Assembly (NCBI GenBank): GCA_938022205.1
Contig: CALIEB010000005.1
Coordinates: 62,001-126,000 of the forward strand
Source of the DNA: an uncultured Anaerolineae bacterium
Lineage (GTDB): Bacteria > Chloroflexota > Anaerolineae > Aggregatilineales > Phototrophicaceae
Direction of reading: 5' to 3'
Length of the DNA: 64,000 nucleotides
Made by a program: the position numbers and the translations under genes. Each line of letters opens with the position of its first letter. The first letter of the stretch is position 1. Under the pieces are notes generated by a model. That model did not search any database and had not been told where the DNA came from. It saw only the letters and a list, made by a program, of their open reading frames with translations. This document shows, one piece after another, positions 52,864-61,960 of the stretch.

Positions 52864-53379
52864 TGGTGTTTCGAACATCATCCCTGTAATAGCTGACAAG
52901 CGCGCAAGTGCCTTTTGCAGCAGCGGCATAATCAGCATCGGGCGCACCAGCTTTATCATCTCGCGCAGGAAATCGAGCAACATCGCCGTCGCACGGTAGT
53001 CAGGTGTGCGGTCGTACAGCCAAAAGACCAACACCATGAAGTGCAGCGACTGCAGTAAGTTCGCCAACGCTTGCGTTTCGTCTTCGCGCAACGTGGCATC
53101 GCTCGCGCCGCGCACAAGCTGCTTAAACACCTCCGGCAAGCGCGTATGCGCACGAAAAGGGTTAGGTGCGCTCGCGTCGCTCAGCGCAGCGGCGAACAGG
53201 CTCGCTAACGCGGTGCGATGTGGCGCGACTTGGCGCAGCTTGGCTAGCATCAGCGCATGAAAGCGGGTGGCGATGGGTGCGGCTTCATCTTCTGACAGCA
53301 AGGCGAGCGTGTCGTTCGCCAAGCTGACGTAAAGGTCAAGCGCGCAGTCAAGTTGAAGGGTTAACGTTAAGTCGTTCAT
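52861..53379 (-). CDS. Helical protein resembling a TetR C-terminal domain, no DNA-binding part
   Basis: A 172-residue all-helical protein. The pattern of amphipathic helices (LDLYVSLANDTLALL, FHALMLAKLRQVAPHR, VFWLYDRTPDYRATAMLLDFL) resembles the ligand/dimer domain of TetR-family regulators, but no N-terminal helix-turn-helix is present and none fits upstream. The frame has its own promoter and a perfect inverted repeat around it. Either a TetR relative that lost its HTH or an unrelated helical family; low certainty on fold. Confidence 0.6.
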   Translation of the reverse strand: MNDLTLTLQLDCALDLYVSLANDTLALLSEDEAAPIATRFHALMLAKLRQVAPHRTALASLFAAALSDASAPNPFRAHTRLPEVFKQLVRGASDATLREDETQALANLLQSLHFMVLVFWLYDRTPDYRATAMLLDFLREMIKLVRPMLIMPLLQKALARLSAITGMMFETP

Positions 53380-53383
53380 ATTT

Positions 53384-53439
53384 CACTCTTATTTAACGTT
53401 TAGTATATCTTGAACAAGACTATCCGTCAAATAAGAGTG
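53384..53439. repeat. Perfect 11-bp inverted repeat bracketing a promoter
   Basis: CACTCTTATTT at 53384-53394 and AAATAAGAGTG at 53429-53439, 34 bases apart (45 bases centre to centre). The pair encloses the whole -35/-10 of the gene starting at 53379. Candidate paired operator sites. Confidence 0.75.
53402..53430 (-). promoter_or_regulatory. Promoter of the TetR-C-like gene
   Basis: On the minus strand: TTGACG (53430-53425), a 17-nt spacer, then TATACT (53407-53402). Transcript start near 53396, 17 bases before the ATG at 53379. Confidence 0.75.
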
Positions 53440-53448
53440 TGCTGAACG

Positions 53449-54300
53449 CTAGCTTGCCTTGAGGATATTCAAGCGGCGCGCTTCGACCACAAAGAAGAAC
53501 CAAAACGCCGTGTAAAGCGCGAAGGCGGCACGCGGATAACGGCATGCCAGCAGCGCGAACAGCGGCGTAAGGCTGTAGGGCGCGAAATACGGCGCAAAGA
53601 ACGGCGTGCCAGCCGCCGCTAGCACCTCATCGTCCTCCCGATAACCGCGATAGAGCAGGTAAATTCCAATTGGCACGCCCAGCGGAAAAGGCGAAAAGTT
53701 CCAAAAAGTGTTGACTAGCCCAGCGGACAAGCGCAGCGATACCGCCAGCCAATTGCCCCACACCACAAACGACAGCAGCACAATCGCCAAAGATGGCAGC
53801 AGCCACCGCCAGCCGAAGCCGCCGCGTTTCCACCACAGCAGCGCGACCCCGCCAACGATTTGGGGCTTTGCCAACAGCAGCGGCAGCCCCCAAGCCGGCG
53901 GTAGCACCAACGCAAGCGTAGGAATCCAATCCACGTTGTTGGTGCGAATGAGGTCGATGAAGAAGAACGACGTAAACACCATTGCGTAAGCCTGCCAGCC
54001 ACCACGATAACGGCGCAGCAGCAAGATGAGTGCCGTCAGGTGCAGTAGGAAGTTAAGCGCGTTGCCCGCTTCAAGCGGCAGCAGCCCATGCGGCAGCAAA
54101 AACAGCACCCAAGGGAAGCCGACAAACTTTTGCTGGGGGATGTCGTAGGGCGTGAGAAAGTTTTGCATGGCGGGATAGAATGCTGTTTCCCAATCGACAC
54201 CCACTGGATAGAACGCCAACAGGGCGACAAACAACGCGCCCCATGCTGTTGCTATCAACGCGCCCACGCCCAAACGACCGCGCCAATCCAATCGCCGCAT
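53449..54300 (-). CDS. Polytopic membrane protein, GT87/DUF2029-like
   Basis: A 283-residue protein with about eight hydrophobic helices. Early extracytoplasmic GVDWETAFYPAMQNFL, later LLAKPQIVGGVALLWW, and NVDWIPTL resemble the DUF2029/GT87 GT-C glycosyltransferase group, which uses polyprenyl-phosphate sugars. It is shorter than typical members (about 400), and the assignment is tentative. Divergent from the SCP2 gene. Confidence 0.6.
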   Translation of the reverse strand: MRRLDWRGRLGVGALIATAWGALFVALLAFYPVGVDWETAFYPAMQNFLTPYDIPQQKFVGFPWVLFLLPHGLLPLEAGNALNFLLHLTALILLLRRYRGGWQAYAMVFTSFFFIDLIRTNNVDWIPTLALVLPPAWGLPLLLAKPQIVGGVALLWWKRGGFGWRWLLPSLAIVLLSFVVWGNWLAVSLRLSAGLVNTFWNFSPFPLGVPIGIYLLYRGYREDDEVLAAAGTPFFAPYFAPYSLTPLFALLACRYPRAAFALYTAFWFFFVVEARRLNILKAS

Positions 54301-54381
54301 TGTCAGCTCCTTGCTGCTGTGTTATTGTCTTATGTAGGATACAATAGCTATATAAAGCTACCAAGACAAGGAGTGACTCTC

Positions 54382-54780
54382 ATGCACGTGTTTTCAACAG
54401 AGTGGGCGCAAGCCTATAAAGAAGCCATCAACGCCAATCCCAAGTATGAAGCCTCTTCGAAAAATTGGGAGGAAGGCTCAGTTGCGCTCATCCTTACTGA
54501 CGGTGAGCGCAGCGAGGGCGTGCTGCTTGAGCTGCTGCGTGGCAAGTGCCTAAGTGCCACAAGAATGGATGGTGCAGCGGCGCGAGAAGCTGCGGCGTTC
54601 GCCATCGAGGGAGACCAAGCAACTTGGCAAGAAGTCTTGGGCGGCAAGCTCGCGCCGCTAATGGGCATCATGCGCGGGCGACTGAAGCTCAGCAAGGGCA
54701 ACATCGCCAAGCTGCTGCCTTACACGCAAGGTGCTGCGGAGCTGGTTGCCAGCGCGCAAACGCTCGACACAGAGTTTTAG
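54382..54780 (+). CDS. SCP2 sterol-binding domain protein
   Basis: 132 residues from the ATG at 54382 (AAGGAG 8 nt upstream). The fold pattern matches small stand-alone SCP2-like lipid carriers: an N-terminal helix (FSTEWAQAYKEAINAN), a beta sheet, ATWQEVLGGKLAPLMGIMRGRLKLSKG, and a final helix. The GKL..M.G..K.G segment is the family signature. It binds a hydrophobic ligand or lipid. Its stop abuts the stop of the convergent copA gene with no gap. Confidence 0.85.
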   Translation: MHVFSTEWAQAYKEAINANPKYEASSKNWEEGSVALILTDGERSEGVLLELLRGKCLSATRMDGAAAREAAAFAIEGDQATWQEVLGGKLAPLMGIMRGRLKLSKGNIAKLLPYTQGAAELVASAQTLDTEF

Positions 54781-57033
54781 CTACAGCCGCTTGCCTCGCA
54801 GCCTCAAGCTGTTCATGACAACAAAGAACGAGCTTGATGCCATAGCCGCAGCGGCAAACATGGGAATGAGACCACCCAACATCGCCACTGGGATGAGGAC
54901 AACGTTATAGATAAATGCCCAAAATAGATTTTGGTAAATGGTCTGCATCGTCGCCTTCGAGAGCCTAAGCGCGTCCGCCACGCCGCGCAAGTCACCGCGA
55001 ATAAGCGTTACGTCGCTGGCTTCGATGGCGATGTCTGTTCCCGTGCCGATGGCGATGCCTACATCAGCTTGCGCCAGCGCGGGCGCGTCGTTTACACCGT
55101 CGCCGACCATGCCCACGCGCCGCCCTTCTGCTTGCAAGCGCGCTACTTCGTGGGCTTTGTCGGCGGGCAGCACTTCGGCAATCGTGCGCGTAATGCCCGC
55201 CGCTTGCGCGATAGCATGGGCGGTTTGCGCGTTGTCGCCCGTCAGCATCACCACTTCTAGCCCCAGCTGACGCATTTGGGCTACCGCCTCGCGCGCGCCT
55301 TCTTTAAGCGTGTCAGCAATGCCCAACACACCCGCCGCTTGACCATCGACCGCCACCGCCACAACCGTGCGCGCCTTGCGTTGCAGCGTGTCGATATGCG
55401 CGTCCAGCGCGACAAGGTCAACGCCTTCTTCACGCAGCCAGCGCGGGCTGCCCGCCAAAACCGTGCGACCGTCAGCAAGCCGCGCCCGCACGCCATGCCC
55501 GTCCACGCTCACAAACGTCTCAAGAGGCAGTGTTGGCAAGTCAAACGCGCGCGCTTGCGCCACAATCGCCCGCGCTAAGGGGTGTTCGCTGCCTGCTTCC
55601 GCGCTAGCAACCAGTTGCAAGAATGCCTCTTCGTGGGTGTCATCCACAGGCAAAACGTCCGTTACGGCGGGCTTACCCCGCGTAAGCGTGCCTGTCTTGT
55701 CCAGCACGAGCGTATTGAGCTTATGCGTTGTTTCCAGCGCGCTGCTGTTCTTGAACAGCACGCCCATCTCTGCGCCGCGCCCTGTTCCCACCATAATCGC
55801 CGTCGGGGTTGCCAAGCCAAGCGCGCACGGACAAGCAATCACCAGCACCGCAATTGCGTTCAGCGTTGCTTGTGGTAGTGTCGCGCCACCCAACGTCAGC
55901 CAGCCTACGAACGTCACCACCGCCAGCACCAGCACAATCGGCACGAACACCGCCGACACTTGGTCAGCCACGCGTTGAATAGGAGCTTTGGCAAGTTGCG
56001 CCTGCTCGACAAGGCGAATGATTTGCGACAGCGCGGTTTGCTCGCCCACGCGCTTCGCCTCAACAATGAGCCGTCCGTTTAGGTTCACCGTGCCACCGAT
56101 GACTTCGTCGCCAGCGCGCTTGTCGACAGGCATGCTCTCCCCGGTGAGCATCGCCTCGTCGACGCTAGACACGCCGTCGCGCACCACGCCGTCGACAGGC
56201 ACGCGCATGCCCGCTTTCACCACGAGCTTGTTACCAACCAGCACGTCGCGCACCGCCACTTCGACCTCTTGTCCATCGCGCAAAAGAACAGCTTTTTGCG
56301 GTTGAAGCTGCATGAGCTTCTTAATCGCGTCGCTAGTACGCCCTTTAGCACGCGCTTCCAGCAGCTTGCCCAGCGTGATGAGCGTCAAAATGACCGCCGC
56401 CGACTCAAAGTAGTCGTCTGTACCGACGATGTGCGTAAAGTCAAAAACTATGCCTAGCAGCACGATGACCCCGTAGAGATACGCTGCCGTGCTGCCCAGC
56501 GCGACCAGCACGTCCATGTTGGCTGTGCCGCTGCGCACTGCTTTATATCCGCCGACGACATACTGCCAGCCCAGCACCCAGAACACCGGCGTTGCCAGCG
56601 CGCCAAAGACAAACAGCCACCAATCTTCCATCAGAATTGGCACAACTTCCATCAGCACGTCAAACGGCGGCGTATGCATAAAATGGCGCGTCATGCTTAA
56701 GACCGTGAGCGGCACGGTGAAAAGCGCGCCCCACAGCACGAGCCGCTGCTGTTTGCGGATTTCGGCAGCGCGCGCCTGTGCCTCAGTGTCGGCAGCGTTC
56801 TCGGCGTGTGTGGTGTCAATCACCCCGTAGCCAGCGCGTGTCACCGCCTCGACAAGGTCATGTCGCCCGACAAGGTTAGGGTCATAGGTGATAAGAGCGC
56901 GCTCGGTAGCAAGGTTGACCTGCACATCCAGCACGCCGGTCGGCTTCTTCAGCGCGCGTGCCACGTTGCGCTCGCAGGCAGCGCACGTCATGCCTGTGAT
57001 GGGGAGGGTAAGCTGTTGCGCTTGTGTTTCCAT
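54781..57033 (-). CDS. copA: Copper-exporting P1B-type ATPase
   Basis: A 750-residue heavy-metal ATPase. A single N-terminal HMA domain has GMTCAAC (Cys17, Cys20). Eight helices include the ion-channel motif [12 protein letters not shown]; the phosphorylation site is DKTGTLTRG, the nucleotide domain has the HP motif ([10 protein letters not shown]), and the hinge is [11 protein letters not shown]-terminal helices have VVLIPVAM and [16 protein letters not shown], as in CopA Cu(I) pumps. It exports Cu(I) from the cytoplasm. Third gene after csoR and the DUF305 gene, 2 nt from the latter. Confidence 0.96.
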   Translation of the reverse strand: METQAQQLTLPITGMTCAACERNVARALKKPTGVLDVQVNLATERALITYDPNLVGRHDLVEAVTRAGYGVIDTTHAENAADTEAQARAAEIRKQQRLVLWGALFTVPLTVLSMTRHFMHTPPFDVLMEVVPILMEDWWLFVFGALATPVFWVLGWQYVVGGYKAVRSGTANMDVLVALGSTAAYLYGVIVLLGIVFDFTHIVGTDDYFESAAVILTLITLGKLLEARAKGRTSDAIKKLMQLQPQKAVLLRDGQEVEVAVRDVLVGNKLVVKAGMRVPVDGVVRDGVSSVDEAMLTGESMPVDKRAGDEVIGGTVNLNGRLIVEAKRVGEQTALSQIIRLVEQAQLAKAPIQRVADQVSAVFVPIVLVLAVVTFVGWLTLGGATLPQATLNAIAVLVIACPCALGLATPTAIMVGTGRGAEMGVLFKNSSALETTHKLNTLVLDKTGTLTRGKPAVTDVLPVDDTHEEAFLQLVASAEAGSEHPLARAIVAQARAFDLPTLPLETFVSVDGHGVRARLADGRTVLAGSPRWLREEGVDLVALDAHIDTLQRKARTVVAVAVDGQAAGVLGIADTLKEGAREAVAQMRQLGLEVVMLTGDNAQTAHAIAQAAGITRTIAEVLPADKAHEVARLQAEGRRVGMVGDGVNDAPALAQADVGIAIGTGTDIAIEASDVTLIRGDLRGVADALRLSKATMQTIYQNLFWAFIYNVVLIPVAMLGGLIPMFAAAAMASSSFFVVMNSLRLRGKRL

Positions 57034-57035
57034 CG

Positions 57036-57647
57036 CTAGCGTAACCGTGTAAGCAAGGCTTCCATCAGGTCGATTTCAGCAGTTTGGTCGGCGATAATCG
57101 CCTCAGCAAGGGCGCGCAAGTCGGCATGTTCGGCGCGCTGCAAGACACGCGCCGCCATGTGCAGCGCGTCGTCGTGATGGTCAATCATGTTTTCTAGCCA
57201 GACCATGTCATAGTCCAAGCCCTGCGCGCGACCCAAACCCGCAAACATGCCCATTGTCATGGCGGGGTCGGTCAGCGGCTGCGCTGTGCCATGCCCTGCA
57301 TGTCCCGCATGCCCATTGCTAGGCGCGGGTACATCCGTTAAGGCTGCGAGCATCGACACAGGCGCGTACGCGATGTTATACCAGTCACGCAGCCAGCCAA
57401 CCATCAACGCAATCTCTGCGGTTTGTGCCGCGATAACATTGTCGCAAATGGTCTTGACTGCTTGTGTCCGTGCTTTTGCTAGGCAATGCTGCGCCATGTC
57501 TACCGCCATTTGGTGGTGGTCAATCATACCTTGCAAGAAGCGCACTTCAGCGCGACCGGCGCGCCCTTCGACAGGCGCATCTGCACTTACCCAAGTCACA
57601 ACCAGCAACAGCCCTAAAATGTTTACGAAGCGCAAAAGGTGTTGCAT
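57036..57647 (-). CDS. DUF305 protein, secreted
   Basis: 203 residues from the ATG at 57647. An N-terminal signal peptide ([19 protein letters not shown]) is followed by two ferritin-like DUF305 helix pairs, [14 protein letters not shown] and [16 protein letters not shown], each with the His/Asp/Met metal-ligand pattern. DUF305 proteins are frequent in copper and silver resistance operons and probably bind metal outside the cytoplasm. A His-rich linker GHAGHAGHG lies between the repeats. Co-transcribed with csoR and copA. Confidence 0.92.
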   Translation of the reverse strand: MQHLLRFVNILGLLLVVTWVSADAPVEGRAGRAEVRFLQGMIDHHQMAVDMAQHCLAKARTQAVKTICDNVIAAQTAEIALMVGWLRDWYNIAYAPVSMLAALTDVPAPSNGHAGHAGHGTAQPLTDPAMTMGMFAGLGRAQGLDYDMVWLENMIDHHDDALHMAARVLQRAEHADLRALAEAIIADQTAEIDLMEALLTRLR

Positions 57648-57657
57648 TTCCTTGCTC

Positions 57658-57954
57658 CTATTTGTGCAACAGCTCAATCAAGCGGTTAATATCCTGAATC
57701 ACTTTGTCAGGGTTATCCACCATCTCATAGCGAGCCGTGTTCTCAAGATAGCAAGCCACAAGGTGATTGATAAGGCTTGCGGTTGCCTTTTCAATCGTGC
57801 GCGCCCGTATCACGCGCTCTTCACACGTGCCTTCGTCCGCCTCAATCATGCGCTCAAGGGACTCTAGTTGCCCCTTGATGCGGCGAATGCGGTTGAGACT
57901 TTGCTTATTGTGCGCGCTGCGTTCGCCTAAACAGTGGCACTTTCCTTCGCTCAT
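57658..57954 (-). CDS. csoR: CsoR-type copper-sensing repressor
   Basis: A 98-residue CsoR/RcnR family repressor, a helical tetramer without an HTH. The Cu(I) ligand set Cys44, His64 and Cys68 (GTC ... NHLVAC) matches the Cys-His-Cys triad of CsoR rather than the nickel or formaldehyde members. The N-terminal stretch KCHCLGERSAH adds extra Cys/His. It releases DNA on binding Cu(I). First gene of csoR-DUF305-copA, with its predicted operator directly upstream. Confidence 0.93.
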   Translation of the reverse strand: MSEGKCHCLGERSAHNKQSLNRIRRIKGQLESLERMIEADEGTCEERVIRARTIEKATASLINHLVACYLENTARYEMVDNPDKVIQDINRLIELLHK

Positions 57955-57990
57955 GATGGTTCTCCTGACAACCTTATATTATACGTTAGT

Positions 57991-58006
57991 ATACCCATTA
58001 GGGTAT
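57991..58006. promoter_or_regulatory. CsoR operator at the csoR-copA operon
   Basis: Palindrome ATACCCATTAGGGTAT lies directly downstream of a TTGACA -35 (58012-58007, minus strand). The ATACCC-N4-GGGTAT layout matches the known GC-core dyads of CsoR sites and recurs at 60920. Confidence 0.85.
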
Positions 58007-58013
58007 TGTCAAG

Positions 58014-58042
58014 TTGAAAAACCCGACAGGCAGCCGTATACT
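58014..58042 (+). promoter_or_regulatory. Promoter of the O-antigen ligase gene, probably leaderless
   Basis: TTGAAA at 58014-58019, a 17-nt spacer, then TATACT at 58037-58042. The expected transcript start is about 58049, the A of an in-frame ATG. Its -35 is one base from the oppositely oriented csoR -35. Confidence 0.7.
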
Positions 58043-58048
58043 ATGCCA

Positions 58049-59377
58049 ATGACATACACCCGCCGTGTCATTATTGTACAAACGTCGGTTGCGCTCACGC
58101 TAGGCTTGCTGCCGCTGTGGCTCAAGTTTTCTGGCGCGCTGCCGCCCTTCACCGCCACCTACGTGCTAGGGTTCGTCGCTGCGCTGTGCATCGTGGGCAG
58201 CGTTGGCGTATGGCTGCTGCTTGGCGCGCCCAACGCTCGTGCCTTGTGGAGAGACTCACCACGCGCGCTGTGGACATTAAGCCTACTAGCGTTCGTCAGC
58301 TGGGCATGGTTAAGCCAATTTTGGGCGTATGAGCGCACCGCAAACGCGGGCGTAGCACAAAACGCCGCCCTCACGCTGGCGATAAGTGCCGCGTTCGCGC
58401 TAGTGTGTGCTTGCTGCCCGCCGCCGCCGCGCGTCTTGTGGGGTATCGCTGGCGCGTGGCTGCTGCTCAACAGCGTAATCGGTGGCGCGCAAGTCGCGCT
58501 GCAAGGCAGCATCGGCTTGAGCGCGCTCAGCGAGTTCGCCCTAGACCCCGCTCGCAGTGGCACGAGCGTCATCGCCGCCGAAGGGGTGCGCTGGCTACGC
58601 GCTTATGGGTTGCTGCCACATCCCAACATATTCGCAGGATTTTTGCTGGTCAGCTTGTTGGTCACGTTGCCAGTATGGCGCGAGCGCGCGCCACTTTGGC
58701 ACGACGCGCTTTGGGGCGCAGGCGTGTGGGTGCTAGGGCTCACGTTCTCACGAGGCGCGTGGCTAGGCTTCAGCGCAGGCTTAGGGCTACTGCTTTGGGC
58801 AAATCGGGCGCGCAAGCGGCAGGTACTGCGCATTTTCGGGCTACTGCTGTGTTTAGGACTTGCCTTTTTCGCCGCTTATCGTCCGCTGCTGTTGGCACGC
58901 GCCGGCATAGGGCAAGAAGCCACCGAGCAACAGTCCATCGCCGAGCGCGCGCTGCTGAACCACATTGCTTCGCGCGCCATCACGGCGCATCCCTTACAAG
59001 GCGTAGGCGCGGGCAACTTCGCCTGGTATGCCCACCGCACCATTCGCCAACACACGACCTATCGCATTCGCGGCAAAGAAGTTCACAACGTGCCGCTGTT
59101 GGTCACAAGCGAGCTGGGCATCATAGGCTTGTGCCTGTTTATCGCCATGATGGGCAGCGGTATGTGGTCGGCTTGGCGCGTGGCCAAGCAAACGCCACAC
59201 CCTGCGCCACGTGTGGGCATCGCCGTTGTGCTTGCATGGGGCATCGTCGGCATGGTCGACCACTATCCCTACACCCTGGTGATGTGCTTACCGCTGTGGT
59301 GGGGCGCGCTGGCGTTAGCGTCTAGCGTAGGGCTGGCACAGGTACAAGCGGCACAGACACACAATCTCCACCCGTGA
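58049..59377 (+). CDS. O-antigen ligase (Wzy_C) family membrane protein
   Basis: 442 residues from the ATG at 58049. About 12 helices; the large extracytoplasmic loop typical of WaaL/Wzy ligases contains HPLQGVGAGNFAWYA and GKEVHNVPLLVTSELGIIG, the conserved family block. It joins or ligates lipid-linked glycans to an acceptor outside the membrane. An ATG at 58043 is also in frame, but it overlaps the predicted transcription start region. The end overlaps the convergent SH3 gene by 56 bases. Confidence 0.88.
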   Translation: MTYTRRVIIVQTSVALTLGLLPLWLKFSGALPPFTATYVLGFVAALCIVGSVGVWLLLGAPNARALWRDSPRALWTLSLLAFVSWAWLSQFWAYERTANAGVAQNAALTLAISAAFALVCACCPPPPRVLWGIAGAWLLLNSVIGGAQVALQGSIGLSALSEFALDPARSGTSVIAAEGVRWLRAYGLLPHPNIFAGFLLVSLLVTLPVWRERAPLWHDALWGAGVWVLGLTFSRGAWLGFSAGLGLLLWANRARKRQVLRIFGLLLCLGLAFFAAYRPLLLARAGIGQEATEQQSIAERALLNHIASRAITAHPLQGVGAGNFAWYAHRTIRQHTTYRIRGKEVHNVPLLVTSELGIIGLCLFIAMMGSGMWSAWRVAKQTPHPAPRVGIAVVLAWGIVGMVDHYPYTLVMCLPLWWGALALASSVGLAQVQAAQTHNLHP

Positions 59378-60668
59378 CCGTTGTCATCCCGCTCACCCAC
59401 ACGTAGGGCGCGATTTGCCACCAATTGCTGCCGTCTGTACCAATGGCACGCCCGGTTACTCGTGCGCTCTCACGGAAGCCCAGCACGCCCATGATGGGGT
59501 ACTCGCGACCCGCACCTGCGCGCAAGTTTGCGCCGCCCTCGCCCGTTGTCAAGCGGCACGGCTCGCTGACGAGCATCCCCGCCAGCGGGCTAACGTCTTC
59601 GCGTGGACGCGGCTGAACAAACTGTGCCAAATCAACCGCCACAAAAAAGCCTTTGAGCAACAATGGCGTGGGCAGCATATACAGCCGCTGGTACAAGTAA
59701 GACAGGGGCGCGGTCGGTTTGTCAAGCGGTGTGCGCGCGTCAGGCTGGCGCATGTCGACGTTGACGCTGGTGTAAGCAGTGGGCGCGAGGTCAACGCTGC
59801 CTTGCGGCGTGCGCACACGCGCTTTGCCACGCAGCAGCGACACACGTAGCTGCGCCATCTCAGGGTTCACGAGCAAACTTTCTAGAAACAGCGCGCCGCT
59901 CACGCGCAAGTCTACGCCGTTAACGCGCAAGTCTACGGTGGCGTTATCGGGCGTTTGCAACAGCGCGCCCGAAGGCGACGCGCCTTGACAAGGTGAATCC
60001 CCACCTGTGTTCAAAAACACGTCGGTAAACGCGGTAAACAGGCGCGGCACATCCGTGTCGTTAGCAGCAGCGACAGGTAGCACGTCCGTGCGCCCAGAGA
60101 GCGTGCTGCTCGCCACCCAGCCGTTGCGACCATCGGGAAGCTGCACGCGCACCCACGCGCCGTCCGCTAGCCGCCCGGTGCCACGCACAACCGTGCCTTG
60201 TGCTAGCGGCGCAAGCACGCGAAAGTTATCGCCGCCGCCTGCCCGCAGATTGACACCTCGTACGGGCGTTACCGTAAGTTCAGGGGTTTGCAGCTGTGGG
60301 CTTTGGTCAATCAGCGCGGCTTCCTGCACCAGCACCCAAGCCAGCGGCACAAGCTGCCCGCTTTCAAGCGCGTAGGCTTGCGCAAGCAGACGCAGCAAGC
60401 TGTTGTTGTCATCAGTGCGATAGCTGGCGAAGGCTTGCGCGTTGCGTATCAACACCCTATCCGCCGGCGCAGCGAACGCGCTTGCCAAGCCTTCATAGAA
60501 GAAAGCACGCACCTGCCCGCTGCCATAGCACGCCTGCCCTACCTGCTGGTCAGCACACACGGTGGCTGTTTGCGCCACCGCCGCCTGCTCTGCCAACACA
60601 CACGCTTCTTGCGCCACCGCTTGTATTGCCAACAATAGCACGCCAACCATCAGCACCAAACGCTTCAT
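59322..60668 (-). CDS. Secreted protein with two SH3 domains
   Basis: 448 residues from the ATG at 60668. Signal peptide LVLMVGVLLLAIQAVAQ. A first SH3_3 domain (GVNLRAGGGDNFRVL ... GRNGWVASSTL) is near 140-190 and a second (GANLRAGAGREYPIMG ... WQIAPYVWVSG) near 388-435. Between them is a beta-rich part with RVSLLRGKARVRTPQGSVDLAP, which resembles the FecR-like barrel. Probably wall-associated; ligand unknown. Cysteines at the N-terminus (EACVL, ATVCAD, QACYG) could be disulfide-linked. Confidence 0.85.
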   Translation of the reverse strand: MKRLVLMVGVLLLAIQAVAQEACVLAEQAAVAQTATVCADQQVGQACYGSGQVRAFFYEGLASAFAAPADRVLIRNAQAFASYRTDDNNSLLRLLAQAYALESGQLVPLAWVLVQEAALIDQSPQLQTPELTVTPVRGVNLRAGGGDNFRVLAPLAQGTVVRGTGRLADGAWVRVQLPDGRNGWVASSTLSGRTDVLPVAAANDTDVPRLFTAFTDVFLNTGGDSPCQGASPSGALLQTPDNATVDLRVNGVDLRVSGALFLESLLVNPEMAQLRVSLLRGKARVRTPQGSVDLAPTAYTSVNVDMRQPDARTPLDKPTAPLSYLYQRLYMLPTPLLLKGFFVAVDLAQFVQPRPREDVSPLAGMLVSEPCRLTTGEGGANLRAGAGREYPIMGVLGFRESARVTGRAIGTDGSNWWQIAPYVWVSGMTTVTGGDCVSVPLVPVPALR

Positions 60669-60680
60669 GCCCATCCTCTA

Positions 60681-60890
60681 TCAATTGTTTTTCGGCGGAT
60701 AATCAATCTCAATGAGCTTCGCCACAATCGCTTCCCACGTGACAGGTGCTTCAAATGTCACCGTGATTTCTTTGGTGGCGAGACTACCGCTCACGCTCTG
60801 CACGCCTTCCAGCGTCTTAAGCTCATTTTCGATGGTGCGCACACAGCCGCCGCACCCGATGTTCGGCACTTCAAACGTCTTCGTTGCCAT
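60681..60890 (-). CDS. Heavy-metal-associated domain protein, CopZ-like
   Basis: 69 residues from the ATG at 60890. A single HMA (ferredoxin-like) domain with the metal site GCGGC (Cys13, Cys16) and the VTFEAPVTWEAIVAKLIEIDY tail. The loop has Gly-Cys-Gly-Gly-Cys rather than the common MTCxxC, but both cysteines are present. It likely ferries Cu(I) to CopA. AAGGAG precedes it, and a CsoR-type palindrome lies upstream. Confidence 0.9.
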   Translation of the reverse strand: MATKTFEVPNIGCGGCVRTIENELKTLEGVQSVSGSLATKEITVTFEAPVTWEAIVAKLIEIDYPPKNN

Positions 60891-60919
60891 AGTCTCTCGC
60901 TCCTTATCTAGTGTCAAAT

Positions 60920-60935
60920 ATACCCACTTGGGTAT
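60920..60935. promoter_or_regulatory. CsoR operator at the copZ-like gene
   Basis: Palindrome ATACCCACTTGGGTAT, sharing both half-sites exactly with the site at 57991. It lies 30 bases before the ATG of the copper chaperone gene. Confidence 0.83.
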
Positions 60936-60948
60936 AAAAGCAGTTTAG

Positions 60949-61713
60949 TCATGACATGTGAGCGTTGTCAACAGGTTTTGCACGCTGCAGGATATAGTTG
61001 CGCGTCCCCCACGCTTTCGAATAGGCATCTTGATAGGTAATGCCCAACTCGTTTAGCCACAATTCCAGCTCTAGCCAACGCTCGAGATAGGCTTGTTTGT
61101 GCGCTTCTGGGATGATTTTGTAAATGCCCTTGAGCGACGTGTTAAACATTTTTGCCTCTCGAATAGTCAGCCCTGCTTGCTGCACCCATCGCTTAAAGTC
61201 CGCCTCTCGCACAAACGCCTGATAGTAGGCTTGATTGCCCAAACGCGCCAAAAATCCACCGATGACAGTCTTGGCGCGTTCCTTCCAGTGCGTGCTGTGG
61301 AAATGCCCCGCATCATAGTTCATCAGACAAAAACCATCCTCACTTAGGCAATCATACACAAACCGTAAGTAAGCAAGGCGTTCGTACACATGCTCCAACA
61401 CGCTAAACGACAACACGATGTCATAACTTTCGTAGGGCAACTGCGGGTGAATGGCGGCATAGGCATATCCCTGAACAATCGTCGCGTCGAAATGGCGCAA
61501 GTTTTGCCGCGCCTGCTCAGCATCCCGCGCTAAAGGCTCAATGCCCACAAATGTGACATTAGGGCAGCGCGTTAGCAATTCCACCGCATAGCGTGCCGCA
61601 CCGCAACCTAAGTCTAGAAGCCTGATAGGACGTGCTGCCGCTTGTGCATAGCGTTCTACCCACGCTAAACAGTACTGTTTGGCGGCATTGCCGACATGAA
61701 CATCGTAAGCCAT
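60949..61713 (-). CDS. Class I SAM-dependent methyltransferase
   Basis: 254 residues from the ATG at 61713, behind AAAGGG at 6 nt; the open frame extends to 61854. SAM motif I LLDLGCGAARYAVEL, motif II acidic residue in FVGIEP, and motif IV VLSFSVLEHVYERL. The C-terminal half has Trp/Tyr-rich helices (LERWLELELWLNEL). Substrate unknown; related proteins methylate small molecules or glycans. It converges with no gene and ends 59 bases before the copper chaperone start. Confidence 0.85.
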   Translation of the reverse strand: MAYDVHVGNAAKQYCLAWVERYAQAAARPIRLLDLGCGAARYAVELLTRCPNVTFVGIEPLARDAEQARQNLRHFDATIVQGYAYAAIHPQLPYESYDIVLSFSVLEHVYERLAYLRFVYDCLSEDGFCLMNYDAGHFHSTHWKERAKTVIGGFLARLGNQAYYQAFVREADFKRWVQQAGLTIREAKMFNTSLKGIYKIIPEAHKQAYLERWLELELWLNELGITYQDAYSKAWGTRNYILQRAKPVDNAHMS

Positions 61714-61892
61714 GAAAACCCTTTCACGTTGGTCAATTGCATTCATCATAGCGGCTAGCCAATCATCTGAATAGAGAGCGCGGGAACGCTGTGACACTAA
61801 CCTACACATCAAAGCCAGATAAACGGTGTTATAGGTTATGGCAATTTTTACCAAACCGAGCCAATTCCCTGCCCTAGATTGGATTTATTGGG

Positions 61893-61898
61893 TATAAT
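61893..61898 (+). promoter_or_regulatory. Possible -10 box of the acyl-CoA carboxylase operon
   Basis: TATAAT at 61893-61898, about 60 bases before the ATG at 61961. No good -35 at 16-18 nt was found. The leader holds a tiny ATG-TTT-TTT-TAA frame at 61904. Confidence 0.4.
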
Positions 61899-61960
61899 CC
61901 ACTCATGTTTTTTTAAGGGAGTTGTTCTCCTAAAGTGGCTTAAGGAAATGAGGTCATCAT

